This document shows, one piece after another, positions 56,736-64,000 of a stretch of 64,000 nt of DNA. The translations under genes were made by a program, and so were the position numbers. Origin of the DNA: Eleginops maclovinus (taxonomy: Eukaryota > Chordata > Actinopteri > Perciformes > Eleginopidae); contig NC_086363.1 of NCBI RefSeq assembly GCF_036324505.1, positions 3,641,790-3,705,789 on the forward strand, read 5' to 3'. Every line of letters begins with the position of its first letter. The first letter of the stretch is position 1. The notes beneath the pieces are model-generated. The model worked only from the letters and a program-made list of their open reading frames with translations. It was not told the origin of the DNA and did no database searches.

Positions 56736-57638
56736 GTAATGTTACGTTTCTTTATTATGTTATTAAGTTAACTCCGCCAAAACACTACAGTTGTTCTGCC
56801 ACTGTATTAAAATCAAAGCTAATTGTGCCGTTGCAGTTAATTTGTGCTTCCGTTACGTCGTGTTTCGTTGCTATAGTTTTGCTGTTGGCTAAATGTTTAC
56901 TAAATACATGGTCCATAAGCAAGTTATCTATTAATTAATGTCGCTTTATATTTCATTATGAGTCTCACGGATATCGTTATGTCTTTGTTTGGATCCACAC
57001 TTATGTCGTTGTTAATTAAGGTTAAATGTTGTACACGTTACATCACAACACCGGAAAGCATGGCACTTCAGCCTCCATTCACAATGTGGTTTATTATTGC
57101 CTTTTTATGTAGTCTTACTGAATAGATCTTTATAACAGAAAGTGAAACATGAGACAGTTGAGATTTTAATTTGGCTCGTATCACATGCATCACAACATAA
57201 CCTACATACAGTAACTAAATACTATACATTTACTTAAGTACTTTTATTTCGTAAAATCTTGAATGGTAAATTGTGTACTTTAACTCCGCTAAATTCATTT
57301 AATGTATTGGGTCAATATATGGGTCAATCTGCACAATGACTTCTTTTACTGTCAGTATATTTTGATGCCAATACTATTAAACTTTTACCTGAATAACATT
57401 TTGAATGCAGGACTTTTACTGCAATAGAGTATTCCTACTCTCTGGTACTTCTACTTTTGCTGAAGTACTTTTCCCACCTCTGAACAAGCTGTCAAAGTAT
57501 CTTTACAAGTCAAATCATTAATCAAATTAAAGTAAACTAGATAGTGTTTCTCAGCATAGGTACATGCACTGTGGGTCGTTTGTTCTTATCCCAATATGTA
57601 TTTTCGCCTGTGATTTCTTATGATATTTCCTGGCACAG
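56736..57638. other. pbk intron 1
   Basis: About 900 bp of AT-rich sequence between the inferred non-coding exon and the first coding exon. No other feature was recognised. Confidence 0.6.
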
Positions 57639-57639
57639 A

Positions 57640-57797
57640 ATGGCCTCCAAATTCATCAATGAGGGTGCGATTAAGACCCCTAAAAACGTCCGAGTGAATA
57701 ACTTACTGAACGGAGGGACCCCGATCACCATCCCGGCCTCACCCTTCATGAAGAAGCTCGGCTGTGGGACTGGTGTCAACGTTTACCTCATGAACAG
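57640..57797 (+). CDS. pbk: pbk coding exon 1
   Basis: The exon begins at 57639 after TGGCACAG, with ATG at 57640. Donor AACAG|GTTTGT. It encodes the N-terminus with Thr13-Pro14 and the Gly loop, ending in the split Arg codon of LMNR. Confidence 0.96.
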
Positions 57798-60594
57798 GTT
57801 TGTAATTTTCTCTGTTTTAATCAAAAAGAAATGTGTCTAAGCTGGAAAAACAAGACGTATGCCAATTCTATGAGCACTATTCGGAAATATCAGCAGTTTC
57901 TGTATTGAATAGTCACATATCTTTCCAAAAAATGTCATGTGTCAACATTGCTGTCACCCAAGCCTTCTGCATAACACATGTTTCCTGTCTGTCTGATAAT
58001 AATAATAATATCCAATATGTGTTGTGTATTTAATTATTCCCAGAATGGGAAAGCTGAACGCGTCTCCCTGGGCTGTGAAGAAGATCAACAGGAAGTGTGC
58101 ATCCAAACAGGTGGCGGTTTATCAGGAGCGCCTGAACGAGGAGGCGAAGGTCCTGAGGGGAATCAACCACCCAAACATTGTTGGTAAGACATTACAGCAG
58201 GAAAGTACATTAACTGTGTTACAATGGCCTGGGGTCAGTGTACACCAGAAAATAATACATTGAAAGGTAAAGTGACAACATAAATGTACACATGCTCAAG
58301 ATTCAGGCTGAGTGGACAAATGCTATAACTATGATGTGAGCTTTTCCATAGCTTTGATTTGAATTTCTGAACCAAGCACAAGAATCTGGTGTTGATTTTG
58401 ATTTTCAAGCATGTGAATATTGGCTCGTTTAGGTTGATTATGTGTCCTTGTCATCCTAACATCGTAGGGTTTCGTGCCTTCACCATGGCCAATGACGGAT
58501 CAAAATGTCTCGCAATGGAGTACGGAGGAGAGCAGTCACTCAACGACCTGATCGAGAAGAGAAAGAAGGACGGCCTCAAAGCTTTCCCTGCTGCCAACAT
58601 CGAAAAAGTAGCCCTGCATGTTGCTCGTGGCCTTAAGGTAAAGCATAAAGTCACTTCAACCTAGATTTGTATGTTTTTCTGGATTGACATCCCTCTTGTG
58701 TCTTCATGTACACTAGGGCTGAACAATTAATTGCATTTGCGATAATATCGCGATATGACAAAACAAGATTTTCCAACCGCAAAGGCTGCGATTTGACTGG
58801 TCACGTGATCTGGTCACGTGACTTGCGAGCGAAGCCAAGCAGGCAGGGAAATAAGTCAACGCTGCGCTTGAACCTGTTGCACAATGGCCTCAGGCTCGTC
58901 AGAAGAGTGCACGGCTGGAAGTTTGGTACCAAAGAGGGGCGGCACGTCAGTTGTGTGGAATTATTTTGGCTTTAAAAAGGAAGATGCTGCAACGTCAAGT
59001 ATTGTGCAGAACGTGCCTCGCTACTGTTGCTACCTCACGAGGTTCACGATTGATTTATTGCTTGTGTTCTTTGAAAAATACATGGGAAGAGGACCTTGAA
59101 AAAATAATCTCATATTAAATCGCAATTTTGAGGAAAAAAATCGCAATTAGATTATTTTCCAAAATCGTTCAGCCCTAATGTACACTAGAAATGTCAACAG
59201 TAGTTTATTGTTTGTCAGCTGCTCTTCCCGTTTGCACCCCTTTGAAATCTCAAGTTAGAGTGAAGAGGAGTATAATCGAACAGGTGATAGAAGCTCTAAC
59301 CTTTCTGTTTCCCTCCCCAGTATCTGCACAATGAGAAGAAGCTTCTGCACGGCGACATGAAGTCCTGTAACGTCGTCATCAAGGGCGACTTTGAGACGGT
59401 GAAGATCTGCGATGTCGGCGTGTCTCTTCAGCTGGACGAGAACATGAGAGGTAACGCTTGAGTTCATGTCAGTGAAGATAAAGTGGTAGCTTTAATGTGA
59501 AAATACAGCCTTGTATTCCACAGCTCCTCAATATGATAAATAAAATGCAAATACAAGGTCAGTATCAGAAACCTTGTAAACAACAGGGACATTTTTTTAT
59601 CATCCTGGATTAAAGCACAGAATTGGCAGATAAATATGAGAGGAAACAACAGCTTAATGATTGTGTTTGTCTTTCCATCAATACCGTTTCCCTTCACTCT
59701 CTCTCCTCAGTGTCAGATCCCGAGGCGGAGTACATCGGCACCGAGCCCTGGAAACCGAAGGAAGCTCTGGATGAGGACGGAGAGATCACGGACAAGGCGG
59801 ACATCTTTGCATACGGGCTGACTCTGTGGGAGATGATGTCGCTGGCCATGCCTCACCTGGAGATGCTGGAGGATGAGGGCAACGAAGAACACAATGAAGA
59901 AGATACGGAGGAAGATGCAGGTGAGACAGATGACCTGTGGCCTTTCAACACACATTTCTTCAGGAAAGACAATTCAGACTTGTTCAGACCGTGCATATGA
60001 GGTACCACATTTTTAGCTTATTGAAAACAAACACTTTCATAGCTGTAATGAAACATATTAGAATCACATTTTTATGGCACACTATTACGTATTTTTCTTG
60101 GCAAAAACTATGACTTTTTACAACATTTAGGTTCAGTGGTACACATTTGTTGTGAGCTGCAATAATATCTATTATTTTACAACAATACTGTGACTTTAAA
60201 CTGCTTTGTTTTATATGTCAAGTAAAAGTTTTCATCCAGTCTCTAAAAGTCCTTCAAAAAAGCTTCCTATTTATGGTTGATTTATCGTTTTGGGACATTT
60301 CCAGCAGCTACAGTCAGACCAGTTTTACTGATCATTGACACATGCTGCGTTTGTGTTTCAGACGAATCGGTGGAGGAAAGCTTTGACGAGGACGCGTACT
60401 ACGAGCGGTTGGGGACGAGGCCAGCGGTGGATGTCGAGGCTCTGGGAAACTCGTACTTGAGCATGGTGGAGCTCTTCCATCACTGCACAGAAGAAAACCC
60501 CAAGAGCAGACCCTCAGCTGCACAGATCGTCCAGGCTTTAGAGAGAAACACCCAAATTGATGAAAAATCCAGCGAGCTGATCGTCATCGACTGA
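57640..60594 (+). CDS. pbk: PDZ-binding kinase / TOPK, complete
   Basis: PBK is a MAPKK-like Ser/Thr kinase active in mitosis. Six coding exons join in frame: 57640-57797, 58044-58183, 58468-58637, 59321-59450, 59711-59920, 60362-60594; 346 codons plus TGA (human 322). The ATG has a good context (AGAATGG) and follows a non-coding exon. Motifs: IKTP with Thr13, equivalent to the Cdk1 site Thr9 of human [18 protein letters not shown] (Gly loop, 41-47); WAVKK with Lys65; [20 protein letters not shown] (catalytic Asp168, Asn173) in place of HRD; CDVGVS (Asp187) in place of [14 protein letters not shown]. The non-canonical HGD and DVG are also found in human PBK. The acidic insert (250-280) is longer than in human. 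The C-terminus ends ELIVID, not the human ETDV. ESCO2 is the convergent neighbour. Confidence 0.97.
58044..58183 (+). CDS. pbk: pbk coding exon 2
   Basis: 140 nt, acceptor TTCCCAG, donor GTTG|GTAAGA. It encodes the VAIK-like lysine (WAVKKI) and helix C ([18 protein letters not shown]). Its last 18 nt (HPNIVG, counting the first bases of the donor) are echoed just before the next exon; see findings. Confidence 0.94.
58468..58637 (+). CDS. pbk: pbk coding exon 3
   Basis: 170 nt, acceptor ATCGTAG, donor CTTAAG|GTAAAG. It encodes [20 protein letters not shown] (hinge region) and ends at ARGLK, an exact codon boundary. Confidence 0.94.
58714..59177 (+). mobile_element. Non-autonomous hAT element in a pbk intron
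   Basis: Begins TAGGGCTGAACAATTAATTG and ends AATCGTTCAGCCCTA (inverted repeats), flanked by the perfect 8-bp duplication ATGTACAC (58706-58713 and 59178-59185), the hAT signature. At 464 bp it carries an N-terminal transposase fragment from 58884 with [14 protein letters not shown], typical of a BED zinc finger. The finger's Cys/His pairs and the catalytic domain are missing. The intact duplication suggests a fairly recent insertion. Confidence 0.92.
59321..59450 (+). CDS. pbk: pbk coding exon 4
   Basis: 130 nt, acceptor TCCCCAG, donor GAGAG|GTAACG. It encodes the catalytic loop [10 protein letters not shown] and metal-binding [13 protein letters not shown]. Confidence 0.96.
59711..59920 (+). 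CDS. pbk: pbk coding exon 5
   Basis: 210 nt, acceptor CCTCAG, donor GATGCAG|GTGAGA. It encodes the activation segment end ([14 protein letters not shown]), [20 protein letters not shown], then an acidic run ([17 protein letters not shown]). Reading on into the intron gives a stop at 60000, so the splice is required. Confidence 0.95.
60362..60594 (+). CDS. pbk: pbk coding exon 6 and stop
   Basis: 233 nt including TGA at 60592-60594, acceptor GTTTCAG. It encodes [20 protein letters not shown], the helix with [17 protein letters not shown], and a tail of about 16 residues ending SSELIVID. Confidence 0.95.
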
Positions 60595-60982
60595 ATCTGC
60601 ATATTAGTCATGTGTTTACGTGGATCCAGACTGTTATTCAAAGACTGGGTTAAGATTGAACTGTCACGGGTCTTATATTAGACGTATCAGACCCCTGCAA
60701 ATGTCTCTTATTTACTTTCCAGAAAATGTAAATATTGTGGATCTGGCCTAAATGGTGGATGATTTGGGCGTGAATGAAGCTTAAAAAAGCGACAACATCT
60801 TTATACTGTCCATCTTCGACACTTTCAGTAGCAACTATTTGTGTTGGCTTTGCTATACAGTATTTCCTTTTCCATACTTTGTGTTCCTCTTAAGGTCCTG
60901 TGTGTGTTTGTGTGTGCACGTTCGTGTTTTCAAATTGGTAATGTTATGTGTGTTCCTCTTATGTTTCATTGGCTATAGAACT

Positions 60983-60988
60983 ATTAAA
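60983..60988 (+). terminator. pbk: pbk polyadenylation signal
   Basis: ATTAAA, 389 bp after the stop, followed by a GT-rich stretch (GTTGTTTGTGTTG) as expected for a downstream element. It is the first plausible signal after the stop. Confidence 0.6.
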
Positions 60989-61250
60989 AAAATACAATGA
61001 AGTTGTTTGTGTTGAGCTGCAGTTCTATCAGCTTTTATTTTAGGTGTATTTGAATACATGTACAGCATTTTTTATTATTATTGGAAAGCAGGTGGTTATT
61101 ATTTGATGCTAAAACGTTTTGTTGTCTGGTCTTAAGTCATCGTCACTCTTGAAGTACCTTCGTGTTTTTACAGTAAATATGAAGCTAAAGCTGCTAGCTA
61201 TCTCAGCAGAAAGACTGGATGATACACAAATGATACCCACTTTTTTTTAA

Positions 61251-61759
61251 AGGTCACCTATTATGCAAAATGCCGTTTTTGATGTCTTTTATACGTAATT
61301 ATGTTGACTGGAGAGAGACTGTAAAGAAGCCGGGATATATAGATTAAAAAGCATCGCTGACACTCAGAGCTAACGCTGTACTGCAGAGAGTAGGTGTAAA
61401 GAAGCCGGATATTAACTGTACTGTACTTGTGGTAAACCCTGCGGGAGAGAAACGTTTGAGCTCCATACCGTTTCAGAAATGATGCTTGATGTGGTTTGGG
61501 ACGAAATGTGGTGTTTAATCGCAGCAGCGTTTAGCCTAGTTTCTGAGGGTAGACACACTTCTCTTCGCTGAGTTCACTGTTTCCATGGGGACGTGCCAAA
61601 GGGGCGTGGCCAGCAGCAGCCTCCATTAAAAATGCACTTGTGGAACAGGGCTGAAATAGAGGGGTATGAGGCATGGCTACAATGGGGGATCCGTTTTATT
61701 TGGTATTGGTTTTGTAGATATGGCCCTATATTGTTCAAATACAGTACAATACTGGACCT
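61251..61759. mobile_element. Second TTAA-flanked MITE family
   Basis: Flanked by TTAA at 61247-61250 and 61760-61763. It starts AGGTCACCTATTATGC and ends CAATACTGGACCT, a short inverted match. About 509 bp without coding capacity. The TTAA and CCTATTATGC ends recall the family at 29645, but the interiors differ. An internal word, GTAAAGAAGCCGG, occurs twice (near 61321 and 61396). It lies between the 3' ends of pbk and esco2. Confidence 0.7.
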
Positions 61760-62544
61760 TTAAAGTAACATTCTATAAAACAAATTTAAGAGAACTGTTA
61801 GTGTATTAAAAAAAAGCATGTTCAAGAAACAGTTTAAGGAAAATGCAATATGTTTATTAATGTATTTACAAAGTAAAATGGCCTATTAACACATTTTCAT
61901 TACAAAAATGTTCAGAAAAACCTCAAACTGGAAGTACCTTAAAAAGGAGAACGTATCAAAAAGGAGGCCTCTAGCTTTATTTCATACAAAAAAAATTGAA
62001 AACATTCAGTCCCTGCAAATTTCAAGCTGCTCATTAGGCAGAATATAAACATCTGAATACAAAGCGCTGCCAATATAGACAACATTCAACAGCAGAACGG
62101 AATATAAATACTGAGCGATAACAGGTGCCTCGTTACCCTCTAAAACTCTACATACTTCACCCACTAAAAAGTCATTTGAATCATCAAAAACTGCCACGTT
62201 TACTGGAATATGTGAAGTACATTTTGTTAATCTAAAAAAAAAACACAGAAAGGTCTTCATGAATGTATTCGATGTGATCTGACTAAAAGAGCATTTAAAA
62301 GAGAAACGTTTAGGTCAAAATGCATGCGTTTGGCAAGTAGTGTGCATACAAACGTATTGAAATAAATGTTGATTTAACAGCTTGTTTGGTAGTGTTTCTA
62401 TTCAAATGAAACCCCTTTTTTCCCCAATGTGGATGTTTGCCAGAAAAGGACCTTTCTTTTTCTGGAGCAAGGGTGACTACAGATGATGATTTTGTGGGTG
62501 AAGTGTGCCATTATACCTGAACATGGAACGTAACTATAGATCTG

Positions 62545-62598
62545 AAGCTTAAACACGATCCAAAGCTTAAACACGATCCAAAGCTTAAACACGATCCA
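62545..62598. repeat. 18-bp tandem repeat, three copies
   Basis: AAGCTTAAACACGATCCA is repeated three times without mismatch. It lies 139 bp beyond the esco2 stop, within its probable 3' UTR. Confidence 0.9.
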
Positions 62599-62726
62599 AA
62601 GCCTAGTTCACATTAGAAACCTGCTTTGCATTCTAAATACAATTTAACGATTGCCCAGAAGGTTTGTTAATATGCAATACGTTTAATCAAACATGTCAGC
62701 TAAGACAGAAATGCATCCTCGAGATA

Positions 62727-62732
62727 TTTATT
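62727..62732 (-). terminator. esco2: Possible esco2 polyadenylation signal
   Basis: AATAAA on the minus strand only 4 bp beyond the stop codon. It would give an extremely short 3' UTR, so a more distal signal may be used instead. Confidence 0.3.
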
Positions 62733-62736
62733 CACT

Positions 62737-62869
62737 TTATGCAATGAAGTTGTAAACGAGGAAGGTCGGTGTGTTGGAGTACTTGGTGGCAAACTGTTTC
62801 CCGTCAGGTGTCGGGTCAGAGAAGGCGACTTCCTGCTTTGTGAGGTGGCTGCCGTACACGAAGGTGCTC
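62737..62869 (-). CDS. esco2: esco2 last exon
   Basis: 133 nt including the stop. Acceptor TTAAAG on the minus strand. It encodes [20 protein letters not shown] and on to FLVYNFIA, the C-terminal strand of the acetyltransferase fold. Confidence 0.95.
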
Positions 62870-64000
62870 CTTTAAGAAAACAAGGAATTATTTGGAGGAA
62901 AGGGAAGAACATTCAGTAAAACCATATTCTAACAGAATTTGTGCAGCAGAAACAAGACGACATTAAGATGTTTGTTGTACCTGACGGTGTCCAGCATGCG
63001 TGTGGCGATGCCCTGTCGTCGGGACAGACTGAAGACCCAGATCCGGCTGATCCCGCACAGAGCTTGTTCGGGGATGACGGAGCAGCACCAGGCTCGGTGT
63101 CGCTCCATGAAGTCGTCCTTTGTCATGTCTTTGGGATGATCCGGCTGCTCCAGGACTCTGTAAGCCTGCAGGGACACACACCAGCAGCAATTAGGCACAG
63201 AACAATGAACGGCAAAGAGTTCAAAAGTCACAAAGGTACGTGACACAAACTGGAGGGAAACAACATTAACACACAGCCTGCTGCAGCCCTACCTGTCGGA
63301 TTGGCTCAGAGACGAGGCAGCCCACCACCATGCGCTCAGAGTTGATGAACAGGTAGGTCTTGGCCTGCGCGGGTCTGCTCAGGGTCATCTGCTGGAAACC
63401 CAACTCGTTATCAGCTACACGTCGAACATCATCAGCCTGAAAACAAACACACACATTGTGAGGAAGAACGCATGGGAAATAAACAGTCTGTACAAAAAAG
63501 TAAACGACATTCCCAGCAGCTACCAGTGTGATATGTTTGACTGATTTGATTTCCAGCCAGCTGAACTGCGAGGTTACAGACAAAGTGGAGAAACAAGTTC
63601 AATTCCTCACCTTTTTAACGGCATATTTGGGATCATCTGGCAAAACAAGGAGGATTTTTCCATCCCAGAACTCGGCAACCACCCGCTCCTTCTTCCATCC
63701 CTGAAAACACAACAGAGTGAAGAAGCTGCAGTTAAAACCAAACAACCCAGAACAAAACACCACTCTCTTCAAATAAAAACAAACCACCTTATTACCAGGG
63801 AACACTAAAGGGGAAAAGGGCTTTTTGGGATTGTTAGAGTTCAGTTCAGAGAGCTTAAAGGTTTACCACAAATTTGATGGACTCGAGGAAGCGCTGGTGG
63901 AACTGGTTGTGTTGGAAGTTGTCCTCCGGGTTGTCTAAGCTGTATACCATCCCACAGGAGCTGCAGGTCGTCGCTCCAAACTGCTTCTGACCTGCGTCCT
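62737..64000 (-). CDS. esco2: Cohesin N-acetyltransferase ESCO2, C-terminal part
   Basis: ESCO2 acetylates the SMC3 head of cohesin in S phase, establishing sister-chromatid cohesion. In people its loss causes Roberts syndrome. Five exons read on the minus strand: 64000-63867 (cut by the window edge), 63700-63611, 63436-63293, 63165-62981, 62869-62737 (stop TAA at 62739-62737). They give 227 residues of a protein of about 600. In order: the zinc finger [20 protein letters not shown] with HQFH-type histidines; [57 protein letters not shown]; the acetyl-CoA loop [21 protein letters not shown] and TFLVYNFIA at the C-terminus. These match the ESCO family acetyltransferase, and neighbouring PBK supports ESCO2 over ESCO1. 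Introns are 111-174 bp. The N-terminal half lies outside. Confidence 0.96.
62981..63165 (-). CDS. esco2: esco2 penultimate exon
   Basis: 185 nt, acceptor CTGCAG, donor TCAG|GTACAA on the minus strand. It encodes [20 protein letters not shown] and [20 protein letters not shown], including the acetyl-CoA pyrophosphate-binding loop. Confidence 0.96.
63293..63436 (-). CDS. esco2: esco2 internal exon
   Basis: 144 nt (48 codons), acceptor TTTCAG, donor GACAG|GTAGGG. It encodes [20 protein letters not shown] and [20 protein letters not shown]. Confidence 0.96.
63611..63700 (-). CDS. esco2: esco2 internal exon
   Basis: 90 nt (30 codons), acceptor TTTCAG, donor AAAAAG|GTGAGG. It encodes [15 protein letters not shown] and the conserved [11 protein letters not shown]. 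Confidence 0.96.
63867..64000 (-). CDS. esco2: esco2 zinc-finger exon, cut by the window edge
   Basis: At least 134 nt, donor TTTGTG|GTAAAC on the minus strand. It encodes [20 protein letters not shown] and [17 protein letters not shown]: the C2H2-type finger (CSSC plus H-x3-H). Its 5' end lies beyond 64000. Confidence 0.95.

Larger units (their letters stand above)
61764..62736. other. esco2 3' UTR (minus strand) and intergenic gap
   Basis: No coding frame is supported. AATAAA-type signals on the minus strand occur at 62727-62732, right after the stop, and further away near 61975 and 61850. The true end of the esco2 transcript is therefore uncertain. Confidence 0.5.

Noticed and set aside
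58884..59099. Extra pbk exon or separate gene with a BED finger
   Set aside because: It lies entirely inside a hAT element with an 8-bp target duplication, and the finger is incomplete.
59623..60000. Single long pbk frame running through 59920 to a stop at 60000
   Set aside because: The splice donor GATGCAG|GTGAGA and the acceptor at 60361 restore the conserved C-terminal lobe. Both flanks of the unspliced frame are intronic.

Overview
This is vertebrate nuclear DNA, almost certainly from a teleost (ray-finned) fish. Genes are split by GT-AG introns, exons are GC-rich islands in AT-rich sequence, (CA)n arrays are long and frequent, and the repeats are of fish type: Tc1, hAT, Harbinger-like, TTAA-flanked MITEs, tRNA-derived SINEs and an I/Nimb-type LINE. 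No bacterial or viral genes, operons, CRISPR arrays or ribosomal RNA genes were seen.

Three protein-coding genes are supported, in the order SCARA5 (+), PBK (+), ESCO2 (-). The same neighbours occur in this order and relative orientation on human chromosome 8p21, so this is a conserved syntenic block. SCARA5 (scavenger receptor A5, a ferritin receptor) is visible as nine exons from 18881 to 47106. They encode the extracellular spacer, a 28-triplet collagen stalk and the complete SRCR domain. The exons for the cytoplasmic tail and membrane segment were not found and probably lie upstream of the window, so bases 1-18880 are best read as SCARA5 intron. PBK/TOPK (mitotic kinase) is complete: a non-coding first exon near 56735 and six coding exons from 57640 to 60594, 346 codons. 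ESCO2 (cohesin acetyltransferase) is cut by the right edge. Its last five exons (62737-64000, minus strand) carry the zinc finger and the whole acetyltransferase domain. PBK and ESCO2 are tail to tail, with a MITE between them.

Layout: 1-18880, intron or 5' flank with two internally deleted Tc1 copies, a Harbinger-like element nested in a MITE, SINE pieces and six large CA/GT arrays; 18881-20277, four coiled-coil/spacer exons; 20278-42256, large introns around three collagen exons, with a tandem duplication near 21465-22790; 42257-47106, two SRCR exons; 47107-56640, intergenic; 56640-60990, PBK with a hAT insertion in one intron; 61251-61759, MITE; 62545-64000, ESCO2.

The two right-hand genes both serve chromosome duplication and division: ESCO2 acetylates cohesin in S phase and PBK is a mitotic kinase. 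SCARA5 is functionally unrelated (iron and ligand uptake at the cell surface). I do not see an undescribed multi-gene system. The most notable signals are (i) an 18-nt synonymous echo of the PBK exon 3 end just before exon 4, (ii) a PBK C-terminus that lacks the PDZ ligand for which the mammalian protein is named, and (iii) a nested transposon whose left end can fold into a 20-bp hairpin with a CRE-like site in each arm.
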